A DNA stretch of 64,000 nucleotides from assembly GCA_964517605.1 (NCBI GenBank), contig CAZFCE010000001.1, positions 186,001 through 250,000 of the forward strand. The letters run 5' to 3'. The notes beneath the pieces are model-generated. The model was not told the origin of the DNA, ran no database searches, and saw nothing but the letters and a program-made list of their open reading frames with translations. Source of the stretch: J095 sp964517605. GTDB lineage: Bacteria > Chloroflexota > Anaerolineae > 4572-78 > J111. Positions 26,514 to 35,728 of this stretch are shown here, one piece after another. The translations under genes were made by a program, and so were the position numbers. The first letter of the stretch is position 1. The number at the start of each line of letters is the position of its first letter.

Positions 26514-26652
26514 TTGGGATAGATGTGCCATAGGGTTTTAAGGTAAGTTATGATAAAATGGGGATGTATTAACGTTATTATCAGGTTGCCTTGGCGGCGG
26601 CGTAATTTTGGCTTGAGTTTCGGTTCAAACCACTCAAACAGGAAAGACCAAA

Positions 26653-29600
26653 ATGTCCAGACAGCAGCTTAACAAGCCAGTCCCTAGCGTTTTTGAACAA
26701 AGCGCCCGTATCTTAGAACACATCCGTGACGGATTTTTGGCCGTAGACGAGGCCGAAACCGTGGTTCACTTTAATCGGCAAGCCGAACGGTTGTTGGGCG
26801 TGGCTCGGTCTTTGGTGGTGGGGCAGCCGTTGTTTGCGGTTTTTCCAGAAGCGCAAAATACGTTGTTTGCCGAAAAGCTGGGGCAAGCCCGGCAGCAACA
26901 ACAAAACACCATTGTTGATACCTTTTTTGAGGTGCGAGGCTTTAAAAACTGGTATCGGTTTACGTTTACGGTTGAGGCCGGCCTGGTTTTTGTGTATTTT
27001 TATCAGCCCAGCGAGCATCAATGGGCCGAAGAAGCTCTCCATAAAAGTCAACAGTTTAACCGGGCCTTATTGTCGGCCATGCCCAACGTGGTTATGCGCC
27101 TGTCAGATGAGGGCAAATTCCTTGATTATATTTTGCCCGATGCCCACAAAACCGATCTCCCCTTTAATAATATTATCGGCCAGCCTTTGGCCGATGTTTT
27201 TCCCCTTGAAGTAGTTGACCAATACCGGCAACTTATTAGCGTCTGTTTGGCCTCCGGCGAAAAACAGGAGTTTGAATACAGCCTGCCTCGCGCCACCGGC
27301 GTGCAATCTTGGCGGGGCTGCATGGTACCCGGCGGCAAAAACGAGGTACTGGTGGTGGCCCACGACATCAGCGAGGAAAAACGCAACGCCGCCGAGTACG
27401 AACTGGTGCTGGCCGCCGAGCGAGAACAACGCCTGATTGCCGAAACTCTGGCCGAAGTAACGCTGGCGTTAACCTCGCAAACCAGCCTTAAGGATGTGTT
27501 GGATGAAGTGCTGCGCCAAACTCAACGGCTGGTTTCTTACCGCACCGCCCATATTATGTTACTCCGGGGCGATAAGCTGCACATTGCCGGCTGGCAAGGC
27601 TACCGCGAACTGGGCAGCGAGGGACTGGTATCAAACCTGGTGCAGCCGTTAGTGGAATTTCCCATTGATGCCGAAGTTATCCGGCGGCGGCAACCGCTAG
27701 TAATTGCCGATACCCACCGCGAGCCGCGCTGGGTGGTGCAGGAACAAACTGCCTGGGTGCGGTCGCATATGGTGTTGCCCATTTCTTTGGGCGAGGTGGT
27801 GCTGGGCATTCTCCGGCTTGATGCCAATATGGCCAACTCCTTTAGCCAGCAGGATGTGATCCGGTTGCAGCCGCTCACCAACGCCGCCGCCATTGCTATG
27901 GAAAACGCCCGGTTGTACGACCGCGCCCACCAGGAATTGGCCGAACGCCGGCAGGTAGAAAAAGAAATCCGCCGCCGCAACCGCGAACTGGCGCTGCTCA
28001 ACCAGATTATCGCGGCTTCGGCCACCAGCGCCGAAATCAACCAGATTTTGCAGATTACGTGCCAGGGCGTGGCCCAAACGTTTGATTTGCCCATTGTCTC
28101 GGCCACCATGCTTACCGATAACGGGCTGCACGACGACCACGTGATGGCCGGTATTGTGGCGGCTTACCCCTCAATTAGCCACTGCCGCGATGATCGTTCG
28201 CACTTTTCCATCAAAAACGACCCCATTTTTCAATACCTGCTCAGCCATAAAATGTCGCTGGTGATTGCCGATGTTAAAACCGATCCCCGGCTGGTTGGCT
28301 ACAGCAAAGGGTTATGCGCCGATAATGTTGTGTCGGCGTTGGTGTTGCCGCTGGTGGTTGATGGCCGGGTAGTGGGCAGCCTCAATTTGCAAGCCACTCA
28401 GCCACACCAGTTTTCGGATCAGGAAGTTAACCTGGCCTGGCGTGTGGTTGATCAGGTGACGGGCGTTTTGGCCCGGGTGCAACTGGACCAAAAACACCGC
28501 CGGTTGAGCGAAGCCATTGAACAAAGCGCCGAAAGCGTCATCATCACCGATACCAAAGGGCTGCTTTTGTATGTAAACCCCACCTTTGAGCGCGTTACCG
28601 GCTACAACCGCGCCGAAGTGCTGGGTAAAAGCCTTAAAATACTCAGCAGCGGCAAACAAAACAGCGATTTTTACCGCGAATTGTGGCAGGCCATCAGCAG
28701 CGGCAAAGTTTGGCATGGTCGCTTTATCAACAAGCGCAAAGATGGCGTTCTCTACACCGATGATGCCACCATCAGCCCGGTGCGCAGCGAAACCGGGGCT
28801 ATTGTGAGCTACGTGGGCGTGCAGCGCGATGTTACCCGCGAGTTGCAACTGGAAGAACAGTACCGCCAGGCCCAAAAAATGGAGGCGGTGGGGCTGTTAG
28901 CCGGCGGTATTGCCCACGATTTTAACAACCTGCTCACCGTAATCAACGGCTTTGCCGAGATGATTCAGTTTGAAATTCCGCCGGACAATCTCCATTTGCA
29001 AAAATTGGCCAGCCGGGTGCGGTATTCCGGCACCCGCGCCGCCGCGCTGGTGCGGCAATTGATGGCCTTTAGTCGCCGCGAGTTTGTTGAGCCGCAGGTG
29101 CTTAACCTCAACAAGGTTGTTACCGACATCAGCAAAATGCTGGAACGGCTGATTGAAGAAAACATTGTGCTCAAAACCGAATTCTCGCCCGATTTGTGGT
29201 CGGTTAAGGTAGATGCCCATCAAATTGAGCAGATTATTGTTAACCTCACCGTTAACGCCCGCGATGCCATGCCCAACGGCGGGCTGCTCACCATTGAAAC
29301 CGAAAACAAATTACTTGACGACGAATACACCGCCGGCCATTTGGGGTTGCTGCCGGGCGAATATGTACTGCTGGCCGTAAGCGATACCGGCATTGGCATG
29401 TCGGCTGAGGTGAAAGAGCATCTGTTTGAACCCTTCTTTACCACCAAAGAACTGGGCAAAGGCACTGGGTTGGGCCTGGCCACCGTTTTTGGTATTGTAA
29501 AGCAGTACGACGGCGGCATTTTTGTGTACAGCGAACCCGACCGGGGCGCGACCTTTAAAATTTACCTGCCTCGCGTTAAAGAGCGTAGCGACGATGCCGT

Positions 29601-30000
29601 TGAGCCGGAAACCGGCGATGGCATTCCGCGCGGCAGCGAAACCGTTTTGGTGGTAGAGGACGAAGCCACCGTGCGAGATTTGGCCGCCTACATGTTGCGC
29701 CGGCAGGGGTACAGCGTGCTTGAGGCCGCTAACGGCGAGGATGCGTTACGGCTGGCCCAAAAACAAACCCAAAAGATTGACCTGCTGCTAACGGATACCG
29801 TAATGCCCAAAATGAACGGCACCGTTCTAGCCGAAGAGTTTAAACGCCACTTCCCCGCCACCAAAATTTTGTTTACCTCCGGTTACACCGAAAAGAATAT
29901 GGCGCAGTACAACAAAACAGAACCGGGCGTAGATTTTATCCCCAAACCGTTCTCCGCCGCCGAGTTAGCCCGAAAAGTGCGGCTGGTGCTGGATAACTAA
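26653..30000 (+). CDS. Soluble hybrid histidine kinase, PASx2-GAFx2-PAS-HisKA-HATPase-REC
   Basis: 1115 residues without membrane segments. Order: PAS (about 15-115), PAS (125-255), GAF (270-425), GAF (450-610), PAS (620-735), and a dimerisation domain with His755 in AGGIAHDFNNLLTVINGF. The ATPase domain follows (LTVNARDAMPNGG, GKGTGLGLATVFGIV) and then a C-terminal receiver (VVEDE, TDTVMPKMNG, KPFSAAEL). The AHDFNNLL type often feeds NtrC- or orphan-type responses. It is on the opposite strand to all neighbours and interrupts the conserved fliH-fliI junction, ending at a bidirectional terminator before fliH. A role in motility control is possible but only from position. Confidence 0.9.
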   Translation: MSRQQLNKPVPSVFEQSARILEHIRDGFLAVDEAETVVHFNRQAERLLGVARSLVVGQPLFAVFPEAQNTLFAEKLGQARQQQQNTIVDTFFEVRGFKNWYRFTFTVEAGLVFVYFYQPSEHQWAEEALHKSQQFNRALLSAMPNVVMRLSDEGKFLDYILPDAHKTDLPFNNIIGQPLADVFPLEVVDQYRQLISVCLASGEKQEFEYSLPRATGVQSWRGCMVPGGKNEVLVVAHDISEEKRNAAEYELVLAAEREQRLIAETLAEVTLALTSQTSLKDVLDEVLRQTQRLVSYRTAHIMLLRGDKLHIAGWQGYRELGSEGLVSNLVQPLVEFPIDAEVIRRRQPLVIADTHREPRWVVQEQTAWVRSHMVLPISLGEVVLGILRLDANMANSFSQQDVIRLQPLTNAAAIAMENARLYDRAHQELAERRQVEKEIRRRNRELALLNQIIAASATSAEINQILQITCQGVAQTFDLPIVSATMLTDNGLHDDHVMAGIVAAYPSISHCRDDRSHFSIKNDPIFQYLLSHKMSLVIADVKTDPRLVGYSKGLCADNVVSALVLPLVVDGRVVGSLNLQATQPHQFSDQEVNLAWRVVDQVTGVLARVQLDQKHRRLSEAIEQSAESVIITDTKGLLLYVNPTFERVTGYNRAEVLGKSLKILSSGKQNSDFYRELWQAISSGKVWHGRFINKRKDGVLYTDDATISPVRSETGAIVSYVGVQRDVTRELQLEEQYRQAQKMEAVGLLAGGIAHDFNNLLTVINGFAEMIQFEIPPDNLHLQKLASRVRYSGTRAAALVRQLMAFSRREFVEPQVLNLNKVVTDISKMLERLIEENIVLKTEFSPDLWSVKVDAHQIEQIIVNLTVNARDAMPNGGLLTIETENKLLDDEYTAGHLGLLPGEYVLLAVSDTGIGMSAEVKEHLFEPFFTTKELGKGTGLGLATVFGIVKQYDGGIFVYSEPDRGATFKIYLPRVKERSDDAVEPETGDGIPRGSETVLVVEDEATVRDLAAYMLRRQGYSVLEAANGEDALRLAQKQTQKIDLLLTDTVMPKMNGTVLAEEFKRHFPATKILFTSGYTEKNMAQYNKTEPGVDFIPKPFSAAELARKVRLVLDN

Positions 30001-30022
30001 GCCGTAAAATTACGCCAGAATC

Positions 30023-30056
30023 AAAACAGGGGAAGCAGTCTGCTTCCCCTGTTTTT
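30023..30056. terminator. Strong bidirectional intrinsic terminator
   Basis: A 14-bp perfect stem, AAAACAGGGGAAGC at 30023-30036 with GCTTCCCCTGTTTT at 30042-30055, has a 5-nt loop. The A-run on one side and T-run on the other allow it to stop both the plus-strand kinase gene and the convergent minus-strand fliH operon. Confidence 0.9.
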
Positions 30057-30074
30057 GGTTTCAATGCAAGCAAA

Positions 30075-30824
30075 TCACGAATGCAACCGTTCAAAACTGT
30101 GCTGAACCTGCTCAAGCTGGCTGTCAATCTGGGCATCCAGAATGCCGCCGTTGGCCTCAATTAAACAGCCGCCCCGGCTCACCTTGTTATCCGAGATTAA
30201 CTCCCATTTGCGGTCAGAAGGCTGCATGGAGGGGATGGTTTCCCAGGCCGGGCTGAGCAGGCTGTAATCAGCCGGATTAACCCTGATCCGGCAAGGCCCG
30301 GAGATGGCCGCCTCTTTAATGGCCTGCGCCACAATTTCGGTAACAACCTGTGGGTTTAACGATAACTCTTTTCCGATGACTTTTCTGGCAACGGCCACCA
30401 CCAGTTGGCTGATTTCATCCTGGCTTTTTCTCAAAAAACGATTTCGCTCCTCTATTGCCGAGTCAACCGTTTTTTGCAGCGTTTGCGTCAGTTCGATTAA
30501 TTTTTTTTCTACGGCCTGAATGGCTTCGTTGTGGCCTTCGTTGTAACCGGACTGCCAGCCAAGCTGATGCGCGTTTTCGTGGATGGTGGTAGCTTGCAGT
30601 TGGGCCTGGTTGAGCATAGCCTCAACGTGGGCTTGCGCTTCGGCCAGCAGCACCGCCGGGTCTTCGAAGAGAACAGGCGGCGAAATCTCTTCGAGGTTGG
30701 GTTGGCTGTTATCGGACGCTGGCGATGGCGGTAGTGCGGGCGGCGGTGGTGGCTGGATTGGTTGAATAGTTACCGCCGCCTGGTTGGCGTGTCCAATGTG
30801 AGCGCGTTTGATGAGTGCGGGCAT
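30075..30824 (-). CDS. fliH: Flagellar export regulator FliH
   Basis: 249 residues. An N-terminal Pro-rich segment is followed by a long helix with small-residue heptads (HVEAMLNQAQLQATTIHENAHQLGWQSGYNEGHNEAIQAVEKKLIEL) and the C-terminal ATPase-stator-like domain (VVAVARKVIGKELSLNPQVVTEIVAQAIKEA, CRIRVNPADY, RGGCLIEANGGILDAQIDSQLEQV). FliH links FliI to the C-ring. It is the last gene of the glycosidase-flgC-fliE-fliF-fliG-fliH operon. Its usual downstream partner fliI is 3.7 kb away behind the inserted kinase gene. Confidence 0.92.
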   Translation of the reverse strand: MPALIKRAHIGHANQAAVTIQPIQPPPPPALPPSPASDNSQPNLEEISPPVLFEDPAVLLAEAQAHVEAMLNQAQLQATTIHENAHQLGWQSGYNEGHNEAIQAVEKKLIELTQTLQKTVDSAIEERNRFLRKSQDEISQLVVAVARKVIGKELSLNPQVVTEIVAQAIKEAAISGPCRIRVNPADYSLLSPAWETIPSMQPSDRKWELISDNKVSRGGCLIEANGGILDAQIDSQLEQVQHSFERLHS

Positions 30825-30848
30825 GTTTTTTCCTTGTGAGGAGTAACC

Positions 30849-31865
30849 CTACACAATTACATCGCCTTCGGTGCCGTGCGAGATTACAATCTCTTCGGCT
30901 GCTTCCAACCGCCGGATAACGTTGACAATGTTCTGCTGCGCGGCCTCCACGTTTCTCAACCGCACCGGACCGCTAATGGCCAAATCTTCTTTGAGGAGTT
31001 CGGCGGCGCGTTTGGACAGGTTGCGGAAGATAAGCTGCTGTACTTCTTCGCTGGCACCTTTGAGGGCCAAAATTAAGTCCTTGCTGTCCACATCGCGCAG
31101 AATACGCTGAATGGCCCGGCCATCGAGCGTAACAATATTTTCAAACACAAACATTTTTTGGCGAACTTCCTCGGCCAGTTGTGGCTGGGTTTCGTCGAGG
31201 GTGTCCATAATCAATTTTTCTGTACCGCGGTTAACCTGGTGCAAAATACTTACCAGCGATTGCACGCCGCCGGCGGTGGAGTAATCCTGGGTGAGCAGGG
31301 TGGAGAGCTTGCTCTTCATCCCGGCTTCTACTTCTTTGATTACGTCGGGCGACACCCGATCCATAATGGCAATGCGGGTGGCTACATCGCCCTGCACATG
31401 TTCATCCAGGTTGGCAATTACTGCGGCGGCTTTGGCCGCGTTCAGGTGTGATAGGATGAGCGCCACCGTTTGCGGGTGTTCGTGTTTGAGCGAGTTGGCC
31501 AACTGAGCCGGGTCGGCTTCATCCAGAAAGTCAAAGGACGAGCCTTCGACGCGCACTTTGATGCGATCCAGAAATTCGCGGGCTTTTTGGCTGCCCAATG
31601 CCCGCGAGAGCATTTCGCGGGCGTATTCCATACCACCGGAATCCACGCTTTCGGTAACAAAAGACATGTGGTAACATTCTTCGATCACTTTGGTTTTTAC
31701 GCCGCCGGGCAACCGCCCCATTTGCGATATTTCGTAGGTGAGGTGTTCAATCTCGCCGTCGTCAAAATGTCTGAGAATTTGCGAAGCGGCTTCTGGCCCC
31801 AGTGTAATCAGAAGGGCAGCGGCTTTTTGTGGGCCGGTTAATTCCACATCTTTTTTCGCGCTCAT
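30849..31865 (-). CDS. fliG: Flagellar motor switch protein FliG
   Basis: 338 residues, full length. The N-terminal domain binding FliF starts with LTGPQKAAALLITLGPEAASQIL. The middle domain has DEADPAQLANSLKHEHPQTVALILSHL, which includes the EHPQ FliM-binding motif. The C-terminal torque-generating domain has FVFENIVTLDGRAIQRILRDVDSKDLILALKG, with the charged ridge Arg/Asp residues that meet MotA. The start overlaps the end of fliF by 4 bp (ATGA). Confidence 0.97.
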   Translation of the reverse strand: MSAKKDVELTGPQKAAALLITLGPEAASQILRHFDDGEIEHLTYEISQMGRLPGGVKTKVIEECYHMSFVTESVDSGGMEYAREMLSRALGSQKAREFLDRIKVRVEGSSFDFLDEADPAQLANSLKHEHPQTVALILSHLNAAKAAAVIANLDEHVQGDVATRIAIMDRVSPDVIKEVEAGMKSKLSTLLTQDYSTAGGVQSLVSILHQVNRGTEKLIMDTLDETQPQLAEEVRQKMFVFENIVTLDGRAIQRILRDVDSKDLILALKGASEEVQQLIFRNLSKRAAELLKEDLAISGPVRLRNVEAAQQNIVNVIRRLEAAEEIVISHGTEGDVIV

Positions 31866-33607
31866 GCGTGTTTGTTTCCTTCTTCACTCAACCAGAACTG
31901 GATAATCTGGGCCATTGCCTCGGAACGGTTTTTAGCCATCAGTTGCAACTGGCGGATCATTTGGGCTTTTTCGGCGGCGGCCTTTTGTTCGTTGGAGAAG
32001 GCCGGCGGCCCGATTTGCGGCAAATCGTTGTCGGTAGTTAGCCGGATTTCATCAAGCAGGGCATTCCGCGCGTTAATTTGGGTTGGGTCGCTATCTGACA
32101 ATTGGCTCACCTCGCTAAGCAACGCCGTGCGCGGGTCAATAACCACCGGCGAGGGTGGCGGAGCAGGTGACAGTTGTTGCGGCGGCGGTTGCAGTTGTTC
32201 TTCAACCGTAATTTTGGGTTTACGGCGCACGCTCCGGGTTAGGCTGCGAACCACAATGAACAGGGCAATCAGGGCAATGGCTACGGCGGCCCATTGGGCA
32301 ATCTGCAAGTAAAATTCGCGTTGTTGAGCTTGTTGGGTGGCTTGCGCCTGCTCCTGCTCAAAGTTGCGGTTAAATTCAATGCTGCTAACGGTAAGCACAT
32401 CGCCCCGGGTTTGGTCAATGCCGGCGGCGGCAATGGTAGCCTGCTCAATGGCGCTGAGGGTAACGGTATCGGTAATGCCGTCAACCATCACCGACACGGA
32501 CAACCGCTCAACTTTGCCGGAGGCCGGGATAACTTTTGAGGTTGATTTGGATACCTCAAAATTGTGGGTTATATCGGTGCGGTTGTAGCCGCTGCCGTTG
32601 GTGCCGCTAATTTGGGTTTGGAACGAGGCGGCGGTATCGGGGATGTTGCTGGTGGTGCCGGGCACGCCGCCGGTGGTTTTGGTGCCGCTGCTGTTAAACT
32701 CGGTGATTTCACGCGAGCTGCGCAGAATGCCACCTTCCTGGCCGGGGGTGTAGGTTTCGCTTTGGGTTTCAACCTGATCCCAGTTCATGGTTGAGCTAAC
32801 TCTAACCACCGCTTTATCCGGCCCCAGCACGTTTCTGAGCATGGTTTCAATGCGCAACTCCATGTTGCGTTCGTAATCGTGCTGGGCTTCAATCTGGTTG
32901 GTGGTGGCGGCCATAGCCGTGTTGGTTTCGGAGTTAACGCCATCGGCTAAAACGTGGCCGTTCATATCCACAATGGTAAGGTTTTGGGGGGTAAGCCCTT
33001 CTACGGCGCTGGAAACCAAATGGCTAATAGCCTGCACCTGTTCTTTGTTGAGGTTTTGGCCGGATTCAAGCTCAACCACCACCGAGGCGGTGGTGGGCTG
33101 CTGGTTTTCGGTAAAGAGGCTGGGTTGCGGAATAACAATATGTACCCGCGCCGAACGCACGCTGTTTAAGCTGGTAATGGTGCGGGCCAGTTCGCCTTCG
33201 AGGGCGCGCTGGTAGTTAACCTGCTGCATAAAATCGGTCATGCCCAGGTTGGTGTTATCAAACAATTCCATGCCCACGGTACCCTTGCCGGGCAAGCCTT
33301 TGCCGGCCAGTTCCAGCCGGATTTCGTGCACCTGGTCTTCGGGCACGCTGATGCTGCTGCCGTTGTTGGATAACTGGTAGGAAATGTTATTTTCTTTGAG
33401 GTAGGCCACTACCGCCGAGGCGTCCTCGGCGTTGAGGTCGGAGTAGGCAACGGTGTAAGTTGGCGATTGGGCCCAGGTAAAAAAGAAAACCAGCCCTACA
33501 ACTGCCGCTATTACCAGCGCCAGCAGGCTGAGTTTTCGGGTTTGGCTGAGTTGTTGCCAAACATCGCGTATCTCGGTTTGCTTGGTGGGAACAAGTGCCT
33601 GACTCAC
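31862..33607 (-). CDS. fliF: Flagellar MS-ring protein FliF
   Basis: 581 residues. Two membrane helices, near residues 27-46 (LSLLALVIAAVVGLVFFFTW) and 440-460 (AAVAIALIALFIVV), bracket the periplasmic-side ring-building domains (TVAYSDLNAEDASAVVAYLKE, LPGKGTVGMELFDNTNLGMTDF, RALEGELARTITSLNSVRSARVHIVIP). The cytoplasmic tail ends in LSEEG, the FliG-binding end. It builds the first ring of the basal body in the membrane. It overlaps fliG by 4 bp and follows fliE by 31 bp. Confidence 0.97.
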   Translation of the reverse strand: MSQALVPTKQTEIRDVWQQLSQTRKLSLLALVIAAVVGLVFFFTWAQSPTYTVAYSDLNAEDASAVVAYLKENNISYQLSNNGSSISVPEDQVHEIRLELAGKGLPGKGTVGMELFDNTNLGMTDFMQQVNYQRALEGELARTITSLNSVRSARVHIVIPQPSLFTENQQPTTASVVVELESGQNLNKEQVQAISHLVSSAVEGLTPQNLTIVDMNGHVLADGVNSETNTAMAATTNQIEAQHDYERNMELRIETMLRNVLGPDKAVVRVSSTMNWDQVETQSETYTPGQEGGILRSSREITEFNSSGTKTTGGVPGTTSNIPDTAASFQTQISGTNGSGYNRTDITHNFEVSKSTSKVIPASGKVERLSVSVMVDGITDTVTLSAIEQATIAAAGIDQTRGDVLTVSSIEFNRNFEQEQAQATQQAQQREFYLQIAQWAAVAIALIALFIVVRSLTRSVRRKPKITVEEQLQPPPQQLSPAPPPSPVVIDPRTALLSEVSQLSDSDPTQINARNALLDEIRLTTDNDLPQIGPPAFSNEQKAAAEKAQMIRQLQLMAKNRSEAMAQIIQFWLSEEGNKHA

Positions 33608-33638
33608 TGTATTTACCCCTTATTTGGCAACGCCGGCG

Positions 33639-33950
33639 TTAAACCTGCATCCGCATAACTTCTTGGTAGGCATCCACAACCTTGTTTCTCACTTCCATTG
33701 CCAGTTGAAAGGAGATGTCGGCCTCTTGCATGGCAATCATCACCTGGTGCAGTTCAATGTCTTCACCGGCGGCCAGGCTGGCAACGGCCTGGTTGGCGGT
33801 TGATTCTTTTTGGCCAAGGGTGTTGATGGCGTTGCTGAGTACCTGGCCAAAATCATTGAGCGCGCCGCCCACCTGGCTGGTTTCTTTGACGCCCTGCGGC
33901 TGGACAAGCTGCGATACGGCATTAATGCTAGAAACTGGATTAACCGGCAT
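33639..33950 (-). CDS. fliE: Flagellar hook-basal body protein FliE
   Basis: 103 residues, normal length. The conserved C-terminal half ASLAAGEDIELHQVMIAMQEADISFQLAMEVRNKVVDAYQEVMRMQV is diagnostic. GGALNDFGQVLSNAI in the N-terminal part fits the F-x-x-x-hydrophobic gate-recognition pattern of early export substrates. FliE joins the rod to the MS-ring and export gate. Confidence 0.96.
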   Translation of the reverse strand: MPVNPVSSINAVSQLVQPQGVKETSQVGGALNDFGQVLSNAINTLGQKESTANQAVASLAAGEDIELHQVMIAMQEADISFQLAMEVRNKVVDAYQEVMRMQV

Positions 33951-33972
33951 TGTTTACTCCTTAGGTTGGTTG

Positions 33973-34413
33973 TTAGCTGCGGCCAATTTCTATGGCTTTG
34001 GCTACCATGCTTTTTAGGGCGGTAAATACGGTTACGTTGGCTTCGTATGAGCGGGTAGCCGACATCATGTCGGTCATTTCGGTGGCGATGTTTACGTTGG
34101 GGTAGGTAACGTAGCCATCGGCGTCGGCGTCGGGGTGGGTGGGGTCGTAGGCTTTATGGCCGGGGGAGTCATCTACTAAAATTTGGTCTACCCGCACCCC
34201 CTGGCCGGCCTGGTACACCTCGTTTGGGCTGGCGCCCGATGGCGCTTCGGATTGCCCAACGGTAAACACTACCTGTTGCCGCTGGTAAGGGCCGCCTTTA
34301 TCGGTGCGAGTGGTTTCAACATTGGCCACGTTGTTAGAGATGATGTCCATGCGTAACCGCTGGGCGGTTAGGGCCGAGGCCGTAATTTTAAATGCCGAAA
34401 AAATACCGCTCAT
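33973..34413 (-). CDS. flgC: Flagellar basal-body rod protein FlgC
   Basis: 146 residues. The N-terminal motif FKITASALTAQRLRMDIISNNVANVETTR, the middle GQGVRVDQILVDDSPGHKAYDPTHPDADADGYV, and the C-terminal NVNIATEMTDMMSATRSYEANVTVFTALKSMVAKAIEIGRS are all typical of FlgC. It forms the proximal rod with FlgB. The start overlaps the end of the upstream glycosidase-like gene by 4 bp, so the two are translationally coupled. Confidence 0.96.
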   Translation of the reverse strand: MSGIFSAFKITASALTAQRLRMDIISNNVANVETTRTDKGGPYQRQQVVFTVGQSEAPSGASPNEVYQAGQGVRVDQILVDDSPGHKAYDPTHPDADADGYVTYPNVNIATEMTDMMSATRSYEANVTVFTALKSMVAKAIEIGRS

Positions 34414-35618
34414 TGTTTAACTCCTGCCGCCAATTTTTTTAGGGTTTTGGCCAGTTCGGTGGGGCCATCTTGTTTGAACAGGGCATGTTGATCCCAGGCT
34501 GAGTCGTGGCCGTTGGCGATAATCCAGTAGGTGTAGGCAAAGTTGTAGGGTTCGCGCTGGTTTTGCATGTATTTGTAGGCGCTGGTTACCATATTGATTT
34601 GTTGGTTTTCGTTGACTTGCTCGGTAATGTGGGTGCCGCCTTCGGTGCCGATAATGGGCAACTGCCGGCCTAAAACTTGCTGGATAATGTTGTTGTACTG
34701 TTTAAACCGCATAAAGCCATCGGGGTCGTTGAGCGGGCGGGGGCCGGTGTAGTTGTGCATGGCCAGCCAACTGTTGTTGAGCAGGTAATCCGCTCCGCGA
34801 TCAACCAGTCCGGTGAGCGTTTGCTGCAAAAACTTGCGGTCGTCCATTTCACCCTGCGGGCTGAGTGCGCCAAATCCGGGCAGGCCGCCGCCGGCAATCA
34901 CCTGTTTGGCGGCGGGAACCCACAAATCCAGGTATTTGTCTACGCTGGGGTACTGGCCGCCGGTTTCTACCTCTAAATTTGGTTCGTTGTAAAGTTGAAA
35001 ATACTTAACCCCAAGTTTGGTAAAGTGCTGCACCATTCCTTTTAAGTCGCCGGTAACCGAAGACATACCGGGGGTGTACACGCGCATAATCGGCTCAATG
35101 CCGGCGCTGGTGAGCTTTTTTACCAGGTAATCGTTGGCGCTGGTGTTGGTGCCCTCATTGAGAAACACCACCCACTTCATGCCCATTGACACAGCCTCGT
35201 TGACAAATTTATCCACAACTTCTGGCGTTTGCTGCACCGTGGGAATCCAGTGGATGCCTTTGCCGTTGTCGTTGACGGGCCGGGGGTAATCGGCCAGAGC
35301 CATCGCCTCGCCGGTGGTTTTGGCCGGAGCGGCCACCGCTTTGGTGGCGGACAGTTCGCTGACCAGGCCGGGGTTAAGGGTGCGATCAAAATTGGGTTGC
35401 AGCCAGGGCCATGACGCGCTGGTTGAGGTGGGAGCAGTTAAAAAGTTGAGGCTGCTCCAGCGGTTAGAGGCCGGCCTGGCTGCCGACCGGGTGGCGCCGG
35501 CCAGCACCGAATCAAACGCATCGCCGGTGCCGGTTTGCTTTTCCGCCGGGGGGGGCATCATTGCTGCTGTTAAAGTTCGGTTAACGCCGGTAATATCTGG
35601 AATTATGTTTGCGCTCAT
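34410..35618 (-). CDS. Clan-A-like glycosidase encoded at the head of the flgC-fliE-fliF operon
   Basis: 402 residues from the ATG at 35618. A TTG 15 bp earlier is possible but would leave a leader of only about 10 nt. Residues about 90-402 are one barrel domain homologous to the two in the secreted protein at 14916-17831, with ELYNEP-type acid/base glutamate (QLYNEPN, about 212) and TEGG nucleophile segment (GTEGGTHITE, about 326). There is no signal peptide. The first 85 residues are polar and include GDAFDSVLAG, resembling the gate-recognition motif of rod/hook export substrates. It is the first gene behind the tandem-box promoter and couples to flgC. I infer a wall- or coat-cutting enzyme for rod growth, possibly exported by the flagellar system. 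Confidence 0.75.
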   Translation of the reverse strand: MSANIIPDITGVNRTLTAAMMPPPAEKQTGTGDAFDSVLAGATRSAARPASNRWSSLNFLTAPTSTSASWPWLQPNFDRTLNPGLVSELSATKAVAAPAKTTGEAMALADYPRPVNDNGKGIHWIPTVQQTPEVVDKFVNEAVSMGMKWVVFLNEGTNTSANDYLVKKLTSAGIEPIMRVYTPGMSSVTGDLKGMVQHFTKLGVKYFQLYNEPNLEVETGGQYPSVDKYLDLWVPAAKQVIAGGGLPGFGALSPQGEMDDRKFLQQTLTGLVDRGADYLLNNSWLAMHNYTGPRPLNDPDGFMRFKQYNNIIQQVLGRQLPIIGTEGGTHITEQVNENQQINMVTSAYKYMQNQREPYNFAYTYWIIANGHDSAWDQHALFKQDGPTELAKTLKKLAAGVKQ

Positions 35619-35649
35619 AACCTTAGTGCCCAAGCATTGAACTGAAAAA

Positions 35650-35721
35650 ACTATAACATGGCTGCCCTTTCCTTTCAGTAAAGTTGGCGTGAACCAAACG
35701 TCAATGTTGCGTAAAGGACAC
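35650..35721 (-). promoter_or_regulatory. Flagellar 4 x 11-bp tandem-box promoter for the glycosidase-flgC-fliEFGH operon
   Basis: Read toward the minus strand, four 11-bp units at 35721-35678 end in TTTAC, TTGAC, TTCAC and TTTAC. After 22 bp comes TGT + TATAGT (-10 at 35650-35655). Transcription should begin near 35643, giving a leader of about 25 nt before the ATG at 35618. It is back to back with the plus-strand copy, 7 bp apart. Confidence 0.88.
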
Positions 35722-35728
35722 TCCGGCC

